A stretch of 61,647 nt of DNA from contig QHYE01000107.1 in the NCBI GenBank assembly GCA_003224055.1, forward strand, positions 1 to 61,647, in the 5' to 3' direction. The stretch comes from Acidobacteriota bacterium. GTDB taxonomy: Bacteria; Acidobacteriota; Terriglobia; Acidiferrales; UBA7541. A program made the position numbers and the translations under genes. The notes under the pieces are model-generated. The model saw only the letters and a list, made by a program, of their open reading frames with translations. It was not told the DNA's origin and did not search any database. Numbering within the stretch: the first letter of the stretch is position 1; every line of letters begins with the position of its first letter. Positions 1-9,671 of the stretch are shown piece by piece.

Positions 1-267
1 CTCAATGTGCTGGATGTTGAGCGTCGAGATAACGTCGATCTTTGCCGCCAGGAGTTCCTGGATGTCTTCGTAGCGTTTACGATGCTTGCTGCCGGGGATA
101 TTGGTGTGTGCCAGCTCATCGACCAGAACCACTGCGGGGCGGCGCGCAAGAATGGCGTCGACGTCCATTTCTTCGAAAACCGTGCCCTTGTACTCAATCT
201 TTTTTCGCGGAACGGACTCCATCTGCGTGACGAGGTCTTCGATGCCTTTGCGGCCGTGGCTTTCCAC
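1..267 (-). pseudogene. kdpD: KdpD N-terminal domain fragment, P-loop missing
   Basis: Read from 267 down to 1 the frame gives VESHGRKGIEDL, then VVLVDELAHTNIPGSKH (Walker-B-like segment), then IDVISTLNIQHIE. This is the conserved N-terminal sensing domain of KdpD osmosensitive potassium sensor kinases. The family normally has about 45 residues before the ESHGR motif, including the GxxPGVGKT P-loop. Here an in-frame TAA lies at 283-285 and no other frame upstream supplies the missing part. The gene therefore either starts internally (GTG at 265-267) or is 5'-truncated; it runs off the window to the left. It lies 99 bases after the histidine-kinase stop, on the same strand. The family assignment is firm; calling it broken is an inference. 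Confidence 0.7.
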
Positions 268-326
268 GACTCCGATGGTTGTTTAGTTTCTTGCGAATAA
301 ATAGCAAAAGGAAATTCCCAAATTGG

Positions 327-343
327 AACAAAGTCGCGTGCCA
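327..343 (-). promoter_or_regulatory. possible sigma-54-type promoter upstream of the kdpD fragment
   Basis: On the minus strand TGGCACG (343-337) matches the -24 element of sigma-54 promoters. TTGTT (331-327) resembles the -12 TTGCW element, but the spacing is one base longer than consensus and one core base differs. It points to the kdpD fragment, just after a sensor/NtrC-type pair, which is the only reason to take it seriously. Weak candidate. Confidence 0.25.
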
Positions 344-365
344 CGGTCCGATACGAACTGCACCG

Positions 366-1703
366 CTAAATCGGCAGTCGCAGTCGCGCTTCACAGCCCC
401 GCGCGTCGGTGCGGTTCGCCAAACTGAGTACGCCGCCGTGTGCTTCCGCAATCTGACGGCTGAGCACGAGTCCAATGCCGGAGCCACCCGGTTTGGTCGT
501 AAAGAACGGAACAAACAGATTGGCGGTATTTGGCAGGCCCAGACCATCGTCCAAAACCCAAACATCAAGCTGCGAGCCCTGCCGGGACCAGCCAACCCGC
601 ACGGTGCCCCCTGTTTCCTGCGTGGCATCCGCCGCGTTTCGAACCAGATTGATCAGCAATTGCTCCAGCTGGTCCGCATCCGCAGAGATTACAACTTTCG
701 GGCCTTCCACGATGCTGACTTTCACGCGAGTCTCGAGTTTTACCGTCCGGCTGATCCAGTCCGGCACATTCACCGGCAGCAATTTTGGTTGCGGCAGCCG
801 CGCCAGGTGCGAGTACGCCGCCATGAAGCGCGCCAGCGCCTCGGTTCGAGATCGAATAATGCCGAGACCCTGCCGCAAGTCGTCCAAGAGCGCCGCGGTT
901 GATTCGCCTCGCAATTCAGAGGACTTTGCAGCACTGACGAGTCCGCTCTCGAGCCCCTGCGCCACGGATTGGATGGGAGCGAGAGAGTTATTCAGTTCGT
1001 GGCCCAGAACGCGGATCAGTCGCTGCCACGCCTTGCGCTCTTCATCTCTCAACGTGCGGCTCAGGTCGCTCAGGACTACAAGATGGTGCGGCAAGCCGCC
1101 CTCCCGGAAGGACCCGCGCCGCAATCCCCAGCGCCCGGACCCGCCCGGAAAATTCAGCTCCATGGTGCGCGCAGGATCCCCGTCCAGGCAGGCGCCGAGT
1201 CCCAACTCTTCCGCCGTAAAACCCAGGAGACGCCCCATCGGCCGTCCCAGCAAGCGCTCGCCGGCGCGATTAACGAGGCGCAGCTTCGCGTGGTTGTCGA
1301 ACGTAAAGATGGCGAGGTCGATTTCTTCCATCACGGTGCGCAGTAGCGCGCTGGCTTCCAGCGCACCCAGGCGCTGCTGCCTCAGCGTCTCGCTGAGCGC
1401 GTTCACTTCAATGATCACTTCGCCCATGGCGTCGTCGCTGCGCGCGCCGCGCGCCCGCAACGAAAAATCCTCTTCGCGCAGGGCCGCCAGCAGATTCGAA
1501 AGTGTTTGCAGGGAGAAGACCACCCGGGAGCGCAGCGAGAAGGCGAATCCCAGCCAAAGAGAAACGATAAGAAAAGCCAGCGTCCAAAACGCGCCGGAAG
1601 AAAAATTTCCCGTCCACAGCAGAATGAGCGCAATCAGCGAACCAGGAAGGCCTGCAGCCAGCGCGAGGAGCTGGATGCGGCGCTCATATGACAGTTGCTT
1701 CAT
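366..1703 (-). CDS. NtrY-like membrane sensor histidine kinase
   Basis: A 445-aa kinase. Two hydrophobic helices at about residues 12-32 and 37-57 anchor it. A linker/HAMP-like stretch follows (about 58-112), then a PAS-like domain (about 115-215, with IFTFDNHAKLRLVNRAGERL). The phosphoacceptor box RVLGHELNNS has His235. The ATPase domain shows the N-box (LVRNAADAT, Asn356), the G1 box DDGLGLP (385-391) and the G2 box GGSGIGL (406-412). The HELNN form of the H-box is typical of NtrY/NtrB-type kinases that pair with NtrC-like regulators. The ATG at 1701-1703 overlaps the stop of the upstream regulator gene by 4 bases, so the two are translationally coupled. The signal is unknown; the neighbouring ABC export genes suggest envelope or toxic-compound stress (inference). 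Confidence 0.92.
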   Translation of the reverse strand: MKQLSYERRIQLLALAAGLPGSLIALILLWTGNFSSGAFWTLAFLIVSLWLGFAFSLRSRVVFSLQTLSNLLAALREEDFSLRARGARSDDAMGEVIIEVNALSETLRQQRLGALEASALLRTVMEEIDLAIFTFDNHAKLRLVNRAGERLLGRPMGRLLGFTAEELGLGACLDGDPARTMELNFPGGSGRWGLRRGSFREGGLPHHLVVLSDLSRTLRDEERKAWQRLIRVLGHELNNSLAPIQSVAQGLESGLVSAAKSSELRGESTAALLDDLRQGLGIIRSRTEALARFMAAYSHLARLPQPKLLPVNVPDWISRTVKLETRVKVSIVEGPKVVISADADQLEQLLINLVRNAADATQETGGTVRVGWSRQGSQLDVWVLDDGLGLPNTANLFVPFFTTKPGGSGIGLVLSRQIAEAHGGVLSLANRTDARGCEARLRLPI

Positions 1704-3076
1704 TCCAATCCGTGTTTTTGCAGTCTGCGGTACATGGCGCTGCGGCTTAATCCTAGCGCTTTTGCGGCCTGGCTGACATTTCCTTCATGGCGGGAAAGCG
1801 TGCGTTGAATCAGATACCTTTCGACTTCATCGAGGCTCATTTCCTCGAGCTTTGCGGCGCCGCCGGCGGCTTGCGCGCGCAAACCCAGATCTCCGGCGCG
1901 CACCGTTGGTCCGGCCGCCATCAGCACGCCGCGTTCGACGGCATGATCCAGCTCGCGGACGTTTCCCGGCCAGGCGTGTTCGTGAAGAGCCCGGACCGCG
2001 GCTGAGTCAAAGCTGGCAATATTTTTGCGGTAGCGGTTCGAATAGCCTTGCAGAAAATGGTGCGCCAGAAGATCGATGTCCTCGCGGCGGTCCCGCAGCG
2101 GCGGAATGTGGATCTCGATGGTGTTCAAGCGAAAGAGCAGGTCCTGCCGAAAACGCCCCGAACTAGCCTCTGCGTTGATGTCCGCGTTCGTCGCGGCGAG
2201 CACGCGCACGTTCACGCGCCGCGTCGTGGACGATCCCACGCGCTCCAGATCTCCGGTTTCCAGCACACGCAGCAATTTTGCCTGCAGATTGAGCGGCACA
2301 TTGGCAATTTCGTCCAGGAACAAAGTGCTGTTATCGGCGAGTTCGAACCGCCCGACACGATCGGAGCGCGCGTCCGTGAAGGCTCCCTTGACGTGACCGA
2401 AGAGCTCGCTTTCGAACACTCCTTCCGAAAGACCGCCGGCGTTTACCGTCACCATCGGTTTCGACGTGCGGTTCGAAAGGGCATGAAGCGTTCGCGCCAC
2501 AACCTCTTTGCCGGTGCCGTGCTCTCCGGTGATCAAGACGTTCGCATCCGAAGGCCCGATGCGCCCGATTAATTCCAGCACTGGCGCCATCGCAGGTGAT
2601 TTTGCCAGAAACGTCGGCCGCGACTCCGCGCGCAGGATGCGATTCTCGGCTTCCAGCCGCGAGGCCTGCCTCAATGCCTGCCGCAAATCAATTTGTGTGC
2701 GCAGGATAGACAGCAGCCGCGTGTTCTCCCAGGGCTTTTGGACAAAATCGCGCGCGCCCCGGCGCATCGCTTCGACGGCCACCTCGATGCTGCTCCACGC
2801 GGTCATGACCACCACCGGCAGTGTGCTGTCCAGCATCTGGATATTCGTCAGCAGGTCCAGACCCTCCTGGCCCGACGTGGTGTCTCTCGCATAGTTGAGG
2901 TCCATGAGGACGGCGTCGAATTCTCGCGATTCGATAGCGCTCAACGCTTCCGCAGGCGAAGCCACCGCCTGGGTTTCGTAGCCCTCGCGCTTCAAGAGCA
3001 GTCGCAGGGCGTCGCGGATGTCCGCCTGGTCGTCGGCTAATAGGACTCGGTAGAGTTGCGCGGTGGCTGTCTTCAT
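1700..3076 (-). CDS. NtrC-family sigma-54-dependent response regulator
   Basis: 458 aa, partner of the adjoining kinase. The receiver domain (about 8-125) has acidic pair DD (15-16), phospho-acceptor Asp59 (VLMDL), Thr92 and Lys114. The AAA+ domain has Walker A GEHGTGKE (184-191) and Walker B LFLDEI (252-257). The sigma-54 contact loop reads GAFTDA (231-236) instead of GAFTGA. A Fis-type helix-turn-helix ends the protein (GNVSQAAKALGLSRSAMYRR). The ATG at 3074-3076 is preceded by AGGA. The gene starts 85 bases after the last permease gene and on the same strand, so it may be co-transcribed with the transporter it controls. The GAFTGA change may alter how it engages sigma-54; I recall it in related regulators, but that is not checked. 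Confidence 0.93.
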   Translation of the reverse strand: MKTATAQLYRVLLADDQADIRDALRLLLKREGYETQAVASPAEALSAIESREFDAVLMDLNYARDTTSGQEGLDLLTNIQMLDSTLPVVVMTAWSSIEVAVEAMRRGARDFVQKPWENTRLLSILRTQIDLRQALRQASRLEAENRILRAESRPTFLAKSPAMAPVLELIGRIGPSDANVLITGEHGTGKEVVARTLHALSNRTSKPMVTVNAGGLSEGVFESELFGHVKGAFTDARSDRVGRFELADNSTLFLDEIANVPLNLQAKLLRVLETGDLERVGSSTTRRVNVRVLAATNADINAEASSGRFRQDLLFRLNTIEIHIPPLRDRREDIDLLAHHFLQGYSNRYRKNIASFDSAAVRALHEHAWPGNVRELDHAVERGVLMAAGPTVRAGDLGLRAQAAGGAAKLEEMSLDEVERYLIQRTLSRHEGNVSQAAKALGLSRSAMYRRLQKHGLE

Positions 3077-3160
3077 TCCTATATGTAGACGGAGTTTACC
3101 CTACTGTTGTTTCCGAGGCACGGCAGGAAGCACGCGGGGAACCGTCAGTCCCCGGATGCC

Positions 3161-5587
3161 TCATTCATACCGAAGGGCAACGAGCGGATCCACACGAGTG
3201 GCGCGCCGCGCCGGCAGGCAGCAGGCAAGCAGCAGAACCAGGCCGAGGCCAATCGCTCCCAGGGCGAAGGTTCCGACGTCCAGCGCGCTGACGTGGAAGA
3301 GCATGCTGGAAAGGAAATGGGTCAGCGCGAGTGCTCCAGCCAGCCCACCCGCGATGCCAACCAATGCCAGCCGCAAACCCTGTCGTAGGACCATCTCCAG
3401 GATGTTTCTTTGGTTTGCCCCCAGTGCCATTCGAATCCCGATCTCGTGCCTGCGTTGGGTCACCGCGTACGCCATCACGCCATAAACGCCAACCCCGGCA
3501 AGCACCAGTGCCAGTACCGCGAACGAGCCGATCAGGACAACGGACAGCCGCCGTGAAGCGGTGTTTTCGCTGACGATATCCTCCATCGAGCGCACGTCGT
3601 AGAGGGGGACATCCGGATCCAGAGAACGAACCGCGGCGCGTATGCCGGAAGTAAGTGCAGCGGGATCGCCCGATGACCGGACGACAAGGGTGCCGCCTCC
3701 AGCGGGCCTCTGGGCCTGCGGGATGTAAGTCTCAAAGCGCGAAGCCTGATCCACACCGTAATTCTTGACGTGTGCAACGACGCCTACAATCGTCATCCAA
3801 TCAAGCTGCTTTCCCGGGGCCGGCGGGCCGCCGTTGGCGAGCCTCTTGCCCAGTGGTTCCTCGTTTGGGAATTCTTGTTTAGCAAACGTTTCATCAATGA
3901 TGCAGACGAGCTGGGATTTCTCATTGTCGTGATCATCGAAGAACCGGCCGCGGAGCAGACGCATTCCCATGGCGCGCATCGCATCCGGCGTGACGCGGCC
4001 CATATCCGTGGAGGGATACTGCCCCGGCTTGGGCGCCGGCCGGCCATCAATCGAATAAGCCGATTGCCAGCCGCCCAGCAGGGGATTCTTGAATCCTGCG
4101 GATTGCACGCCGGGAAGCGATTGAACCTTCGCCACGAGCTGAGCGACGAAGGCGCGACGCTCGACGTCCGTTTCATATTTGGCATCCGGCGTCGCGAATC
4201 TTGCCGTGAGCACATTTGCGGGGTCGATGCCTCCGTTGTCTTCGAGTACACGTATGAGGCTCTTGGTCATGAGTCCAGCCCCAACCAGGAGCATCAGGGA
4301 GATCGCGACTTCCGCGGCCACAAGGAAATCCCTTAAATGTGTGCGCTTGCTGCCGGCAGTGCCAGTCCGGCCGCCTTCCTGAAGTGTGGCGTTGACTTCC
4401 GCGCGCGTGGCTTGCAGCGCGGGGAAAATCCCAAAGAAAATCCCGGTCGCAAGCGAGAGGCCCAGCGTGAAGGACAGCACGCTCAAGTCCGCTGACGCCT
4501 CGTCCATACGCGGCACGCCCCTCGGGGTCGCAGACACGAGCGCCGCCGTGATCCACACCGCCATGAGCAGTCCGAGAATCCCGCCCGCCAGCGACAGGAG
4601 CACGCTTTCCGTGAGCATCTGGCGGACCAGCCGGCCACGCGTTGCGCCGAGCGCGACTCGCACGGCGAGTTCGCGATGACGCTCTGTGGCGCGTGCGAGA
4701 AGGAGATTCGCAATATTGGCGCAAGCGATCAGCAGCACAAAACCGACCGCGAAGCTCAGCACCAGCAGAGGGGACCGCACATCCTCGACAATGGCGCCCA
4801 GCAGAGGCTTCAGAGTGACGCTGTCCTTACCGTTGCTTTCGGGATGCAACTCGTCAAGATGTTGCGCGATGCCCTTCATCTCCCCTAGAGCTAGCGAGAC
4901 GCTGACCCCGGGCTTGAGGCGCGCATAAGCGTAAATTCCCGGATGATTGCCGCGGTTTGCCTCTCCCCCGAGTTGATCTTCCAACCGCCATAACGATGTA
5001 AAGACATCCGTTTGCCGCACGCTGCCGTGGAGCCGTGCTGGCAGCACGCCGATGATCGTGAACGGCTCGGCGTCAAGGACGAGTTGCTGGCCAACAATGG
5101 CTGGATCTCCACCGAAGCGGCGCTCCCAGAATCCTTCACCCAGCAGCACCACGCGAGCGGCGCCTACCTTGTCATCCTCGGGTGTCAGCTCACGGCCGAT
5201 GATGGGTTTGACTCGCAACGTCGGGAAAAATCCTGCCGTGATTCGTCGCAGGCGCAATCGCTCCGGTTCTCCCCGGCCCGTCAACACCACGTTGTCATTT
5301 TGATAGGCGACCATGCTCTCAAACACTTTGTTCTGGTTTCGCCAATCGTTGAAATTCGCCATCGAGATACTCATCTCGGGGATTTGCTCGGACCATTCTC
5401 CGAGAAAGACCAGCCGATTCGGTTCGCGGTAGGGAAGCGGGCGCAGCAGCACCGCGTTTACGACACTGAAGATTGCCGTGTTTGCGCCGATGCCGAGAGC
5501 CAGCGTGAGGATCGCCACCAGTGTGAAGCCGCGACTCTTGGCGAGCATCCGGAGCGCATACCGCAAGTCGTGCAGAAAGTTCGACAT
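3161..5587 (-). CDS. duplicated FtsX/MacB-type ABC permease (ADOP family), third copy
   Basis: 808 aa from the ATG at 5585-5587, which has GGGAGG upstream; the open frame runs to 5686 but that extension overlaps the ATPase gene and is unlike the family. The N-terminus ([20 protein letters not shown]) and [13 protein letters not shown] are the hallmark of acidobacterial duplicated orphan permeases. There is one N-terminal helix, a periplasmic MacB-PCD domain, an FtsX helix bundle around residues 280-430 ([19 protein letters not shown]), a second periplasmic domain and a second FtsX bundle at the C-terminus ([17 protein letters not shown]). Such permeases act with LolD/MacB-type ATPases as mechanotransmitters or exporters. 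It follows an ATPase gene by 34 bases. The substrate is unknown. Confidence 0.93.
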   Translation of the reverse strand: MSNFLHDLRYALRMLAKSRGFTLVAILTLALGIGANTAIFSVVNAVLLRPLPYREPNRLVFLGEWSEQIPEMSISMANFNDWRNQNKVFESMVAYQNDNVVLTGRGEPERLRLRRITAGFFPTLRVKPIIGRELTPEDDKVGAARVVLLGEGFWERRFGGDPAIVGQQLVLDAEPFTIIGVLPARLHGSVRQTDVFTSLWRLEDQLGGEANRGNHPGIYAYARLKPGVSVSLALGEMKGIAQHLDELHPESNGKDSVTLKPLLGAIVEDVRSPLLVLSFAVGFVLLIACANIANLLLARATERHRELAVRVALGATRGRLVRQMLTESVLLSLAGGILGLLMAVWITAALVSATPRGVPRMDEASADLSVLSFTLGLSLATGIFFGIFPALQATRAEVNATLQEGGRTGTAGSKRTHLRDFLVAAEVAISLMLLVGAGLMTKSLIRVLEDNGGIDPANVLTARFATPDAKYETDVERRAFVAQLVAKVQSLPGVQSAGFKNPLLGGWQSAYSIDGRPAPKPGQYPSTDMGRVTPDAMRAMGMRLLRGRFFDDHDNEKSQLVCIIDETFAKQEFPNEEPLGKRLANGGPPAPGKQLDWMTIVGVVAHVKNYGVDQASRFETYIPQAQRPAGGGTLVVRSSGDPAALTSGIRAAVRSLDPDVPLYDVRSMEDIVSENTASRRLSVVLIGSFAVLALVLAGVGVYGVMAYAVTQRRHEIGIRMALGANQRNILEMVLRQGLRLALVGIAGGLAGALALTHFLSSMLFHVSALDVGTFALGAIGLGLVLLLACCLPARRATRVDPLVALRYE

Positions 5588-5621
5588 CACATACCTCCCG
5601 GCCCTGCGAAGAGGTCTCGGT

Positions 5622-6338
5622 TCAGGCGGGTTGCGGCGCGCTGGCTCGTGCTCCGGCCGTCGCCGTCTCGCTGACCACCCAGCCATCCTTCAACTGGATA
5701 ATGCGGCTCCCATACGACGCGTTTCTCTCGGAGTGCGTGACCTGGATAATCGTCGTGCCCGCGTCATTCAGCCTCTTGAACAGCTCCATGATTTCTTCGC
5801 CCTGCGCGGAATGCAGGTTTCCGGTCGGTTCGTCGGCAAGGATGAGCTTCGGATTCAGAATCACGGCGCGGGCCACCCCGACGAGCTGCTGCTGCCCGCC
5901 GGAGAGCTGGTTCGGGAAGAGATCTTTCTTGCCGACAATGTGAAAACGGTCCAACGTGTCGCAGACCAGGCTGACGCGTTCCTTATGCGGCACATTCTTG
6001 TAAGAGAGCGGGACTTCTAGGTTCTCGAACACCGTCAAATTGTCGATCAGGTGATAGCTCTGAAACACGAAGCCGATGTTCGCTTTGTGCAGCTCGTTGC
6101 GCTTCTTGACGTTGAGCTTGTGGACGGCTTCTCCGTTGAAAAAGTAATCTCCCGTCCACGCACCATCCAGCATTCCAAGAATGCTCAGCAGCGTGGACTT
6201 GCCCGCGCCGGAAGGCCCCATGATGGTCACAAATTCGCCCGGCTGAATATCGAGATTAACTCTCCGCAACAGGTAGAACTTGTTCGGCCCGGCCTCGATC
6301 ACTTTTTCCAGATTTCGCAGCTGTATTAAAGGTTCCAC
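5622..6338 (-). CDS. ABC transporter ATPase, MacB/LolD type
   Basis: 238 aa. Walker [11 protein letters not shown]-loop [10 protein letters not shown], signature [14 protein letters not shown], Walker [14 protein letters not shown] and the H-loop in VTHSERN are all present, so it should be an active nucleotide-binding subunit. The LADEPTGNL sequence and the short length place it with MacB/LolD/FtsE ATPases. The start is GTG at 6336-6338 with TAGGAG upstream; an ATG two bases upstream is out of frame. It sits between two permease genes on the same strand. The signature position usually held by R in QQQRV is L here (QQQLV), a small deviation. Confidence 0.93.
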   Translation of the reverse strand: MEPLIQLRNLEKVIEAGPNKFYLLRRVNLDIQPGEFVTIMGPSGAGKSTLLSILGMLDGAWTGDYFFNGEAVHKLNVKKRNELHKANIGFVFQSYHLIDNLTVFENLEVPLSYKNVPHKERVSLVCDTLDRFHIVGKKDLFPNQLSGGQQQLVGVARAVILNPKLILADEPTGNLHSAQGEEIMELFKRLNDAGTTIIQVTHSERNASYGSRIIQLKDGWVVSETATAGARASAPQPA

Positions 6339-6411
6339 ATCGGCTCCTAGCGGTTCGAAGGGTGAATCGCGTCTCTATCTTAGCGCATGTTTTGGCGGCG
6401 TAAATCCCGCG

Positions 6412-8850
6412 CTACTCGTACCGTAAGGCGGTGATCGGATCCACGCGCACGGCGCGCCGGGCCGGAAGGTAGGACGCCAGTGTGGCAACGGCCGCCAGCA
6501 CCAGCGGAAGTACGATGAATGCGACGGGATCAGCCGCCTTGACTCCGAAAAGCAAGCTGGAGAGAGCATTCGCGAGAAGGAACGCGACCGGAAGCCCGAT
6601 GCCCGTTCCGATGAGCGTAAGCAGCGCTCCCTTCCCCAGAACCAGCTTTTGAATGTCGTTCGCGGTGGCACCCATCGCCATGCGGATGCCGATTTCATTG
6701 GTGCGCTCGCTGACCGCATTGGACATCACGCCGTACACGCCGACAGCAGCCAGCACCAGCGCGATGATTCCCAGAACGCCCATCATGACTGCAACATATG
6801 CGATGCCGACTACCGAATCGCTGATGACCTTGTCGAGCGCCTTGATGTTGAAGAGAGACAAGTCCGGATCCACAGCAGCAACCTGGCTGCGCGCGGCTGG
6901 CACGAAAGACAGCGGTTCCTCGCCGGTGCGCAGGACTAGGGAGGCGTAGTAGGGCGGCGATTGCCGGTACGACCGGTAAATCGTGGGGACATCATTCTTG
7001 TCGATCCAACTGTAGTGCACGTCATCCACAATCCCGACTATCGTCAGCCACGCCGAGCTGTCGTCGGCCGGACCGACCCTCAGCTTTTTCCCCAGAGGCT
7101 TCTCGTCCGGAAAATACCTCCGGGCCAGGCTTCTGCTGATCACCGCGACTGGCAGCGTACCATCGGCATCCGTATTGGCGATTTCACGTCCCTCGCGCAG
7201 CGCAATCTGCATGAGTCCAAAATAGTTCGAACTGATGGTCTGGACGATGGCATTGCGCATTTCACCGCGATCCGTGGCCGGGCGGCCTTCGACCGAAAAA
7301 GCTCTCGTGCTCACTCCTCCTCCGTCCGCATAGGGAACGTGCGTGACCATCGCCGCCGATTGAACGTTCGGCAGCGTTGAAAGGCGTTGCAGCACTTGCT
7401 CGTGGAAAGACACACGTCCCGGCTGCGCTTTGTACTGCAGTTCCGGCAGGCTCAGGTTCATCGTGAGAATGGATTCGGGGTGATACTTCTCATTCACGTC
7501 GATCAGCGCGGTAAAGTTTTTGACCAGCAAGCCGGCGCCGACCAGCAGCACCAAGGAAAGAGAAATCTCGGCGACAACGAGCGCATTGCGCAGTCGATGC
7601 CGCGCCCGGCCGGCCGACGACCCCCGGCCGCTCTCTTTCAGCGTTTCGCTGACGTTGGTGCGGGACGTCAGCAAGGCTGGCGCAATTCCTGCAAGAATTC
7701 CGCTGAACAACGCGATTGCCAGCGTAAAGAAGAACGCGTTTATATCCAGGCTGATGGTCCTCCATCCCGCCACGAACTTAGCCACGTCTGCGGGCATGTG
7801 CGCCAGGATCAAAGTGATGCTCCACTGCGCGAAGAACAATCCGGCGGCGGAACCCAGCAGCGCGAGAAGAATACTCTCCGTGAGCAATTGGCACACGATG
7901 CGCCAGCGGCTCGCCCCCATGGCCGCTCGCACGGCCAGCTCCTTCTGACGGCCGGAAACGCGGGCAAATTGCACGTTGGCGACGTCGGCACAGGCAATCA
8001 ACAGCACGAAGCCCACCGCGCCCATCAAGAGCAGTGTGTACTGGCGGGTGAGATCGCTGGTCGCAAACTCGCGCACCGGCAGCACGCGAAGCTGCCAACC
8101 CTTGGAAGAATCTGGATAGGTAGCGGCTTCGCGCTGCGCAAGGCCGCTCATTTCCGCAGCCGCTTGTTTGACCGAGGTATCCGGTTTCAGCTTGCCCAGG
8201 ACCCAGATGTAGCGAGAGTTGCGCTCCGAGCGCTGCTTCACCGTCAGCGCCAATGGCATCCACGCTTCCGCGGGCATTGGAAAATCAAACCCTTTGCCCA
8301 TCACTCCCACAATGGTGTAGCTCTTGCCATCGACTTTGACTAGCTTATTCAGGATATTCGGATCGGACGCGTAGCGCCGCTCCCACAGCCCATAACTGAG
8401 AATGATCTCCTGCTCTTTTCCCGGCTGCTCTTCTTCCGGTAAAAACGCACGGCCCATCTTCGGCTGGACAGCCAGAAGTCCAAAGAAATTTGCCGTTACA
8501 TCGAACCCCACGATCTTCTCTGGCTCGCGGCTTCCGGTCAGGTTCACCTCGTCCCACGCGTAGGCGCCCATCTGCTCGAAGGACTTCGCCTGTGCTTTCC
8601 AATCCATATAAGTGGCCGGCGCGACCGGATTCCTCTCGATGTTCTGCTGCGGCCGCACGTTTACCAGGGCCACGATCCCGTCGGCATTTTCGAAAGGAAC
8701 AGAATGCAGCAGGAACGCCTCCGCCAGGCTGAACATCGCCGTGTTCGCGCCAATTCCCAGCGCCAAGGCCAGGACGCAGACCAGCGTCGCCAGCCGGTGC
8801 TTCCACAACATGCGCGCGCCGTAGCGAACGTCCTGCCAGATTGTGTGCAA
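6412..8850 (-). CDS. duplicated FtsX/MacB-type ABC permease (ADOP family), second copy
   Basis: 812 aa with the same architecture as its two neighbours. The N-terminal signature is IWQDVRYGARMLWKHR followed by [14 protein letters not shown], then MacB-PCD, FtsX, MacB-PCD, FtsX. The C-terminal bundle carries NEIGIRMAMGATANDIQ and the protein ends VDPITALRYE, the usual closing motif of this family. The start is TTG at 8848-8850, with CGGAGG seven bases upstream; no ATG in frame gives a better site. It follows the ATPase gene ending at 8866 by 15 bases, so the two are almost certainly in one operon. Confidence 0.92.
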   Translation of the reverse strand: MHTIWQDVRYGARMLWKHRLATLVCVLALALGIGANTAMFSLAEAFLLHSVPFENADGIVALVNVRPQQNIERNPVAPATYMDWKAQAKSFEQMGAYAWDEVNLTGSREPEKIVGFDVTANFFGLLAVQPKMGRAFLPEEEQPGKEQEIILSYGLWERRYASDPNILNKLVKVDGKSYTIVGVMGKGFDFPMPAEAWMPLALTVKQRSERNSRYIWVLGKLKPDTSVKQAAAEMSGLAQREAATYPDSSKGWQLRVLPVREFATSDLTRQYTLLLMGAVGFVLLIACADVANVQFARVSGRQKELAVRAAMGASRWRIVCQLLTESILLALLGSAAGLFFAQWSITLILAHMPADVAKFVAGWRTISLDINAFFFTLAIALFSGILAGIAPALLTSRTNVSETLKESGRGSSAGRARHRLRNALVVAEISLSLVLLVGAGLLVKNFTALIDVNEKYHPESILTMNLSLPELQYKAQPGRVSFHEQVLQRLSTLPNVQSAAMVTHVPYADGGGVSTRAFSVEGRPATDRGEMRNAIVQTISSNYFGLMQIALREGREIANTDADGTLPVAVISRSLARRYFPDEKPLGKKLRVGPADDSSAWLTIVGIVDDVHYSWIDKNDVPTIYRSYRQSPPYYASLVLRTGEEPLSFVPAARSQVAAVDPDLSLFNIKALDKVISDSVVGIAYVAVMMGVLGIIALVLAAVGVYGVMSNAVSERTNEIGIRMAMGATANDIQKLVLGKGALLTLIGTGIGLPVAFLLANALSSLLFGVKAADPVAFIVLPLVLAAVATLASYLPARRAVRVDPITALRYE

Positions 8851-8865
8851 AATATCCTCCGTGTA

Positions 8866-9576
8866 TCAGGCCCCGACGCGTGCTTCCTGTGTTTCTTCGA
8901 CGATGCGCCCGTCGAACAGGTGGATGGTACGCTCCGCAAAGTTCGCGTAGCGCTGGTCGTGTGTCACCATGCAGATTGTCGCCCCGTTGCGGTGCAAATC
9001 GCGCAGCAGCTCCATCACCGCTTCGCCGTTCTTTGAATCGAGGTTTCCGGTCGGCTCGTCAGCCATCAGAATCAGCGGATCGCCCACCAGTGCGCGAGCC
9101 ACGGCCACACGCTGTTGCTGACCGCCGGAAAGCTGCGACGGGTAGTGCCGCAGACGATGTGCCATGCCGACGCGTTCGAGTGCGTGCTGCACCTTCTGTT
9201 TGCGCTCCGCTGCGCTGGTGCCCCGGTACGTCAATGGCAGCTCCACGTTTTCATAGACCGTCAGGTCGCCAATCAGGTTGAACGCCTGGAAAATGAAACC
9301 GATTTCGCGGTTGCGAATCCTCGTTCGCTCGCTGATCGAAAGCTTGGACACCGGCTGGCCGTTCAACATATAGCTGCCGTCACTGGGTGAATCGAGCAGC
9401 CCAAGAATGGAAAGCAGCGTCGATTTCCCGCAGCCCGAAGGGCCGGCGATGGAGATGTACGTCCCCTTCTTGATCTCCAGGTGTATCTCCGACAGAGCGT
9501 GCGTTTCCACCTCATCCGTCAAGAAAACCTTCTTCACACCCTCCATCTTGATCAACGTTCCGTTTGCGTCAGCCAT
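8866..9576 (-). CDS. ABC transporter ATPase, MacB/LolD type
   Basis: 236 aa. Walker A GPSGCGKST, Q-loop GFIFQAFNLIG, signature LSGGQQQRVAVARA, Walker [15 protein letters not shown] and H-loop VTHDQRYA are all canonical. It is closer to the MacB/LolD consensus than the 5622-6338 paralogue. The ATG at 9574-9576 has AAGGAG upstream. It lies between two duplicated permeases. With two ATPases and three permeases in the operon, each ATPase may serve more than one permease (inference). Confidence 0.93.
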   Translation of the reverse strand: MADANGTLIKMEGVKKVFLTDEVETHALSEIHLEIKKGTYISIAGPSGCGKSTLLSILGLLDSPSDGSYMLNGQPVSKLSISERTRIRNREIGFIFQAFNLIGDLTVYENVELPLTYRGTSAAERKQKVQHALERVGMAHRLRHYPSQLSGGQQQRVAVARALVGDPLILMADEPTGNLDSKNGEAVMELLRDLHRNGATICMVTHDQRYANFAERTIHLFDGRIVEETQEARVGA

Positions 9577-9671
9577 GGTGTCTCCTTCGAATGGAATCTA
9601 CGAATCTCATCTTGCGAATGTTCCCAAGATTTGCCTTATTCCTTGCACCCCAATTCCTTCAATCCGGAAAC

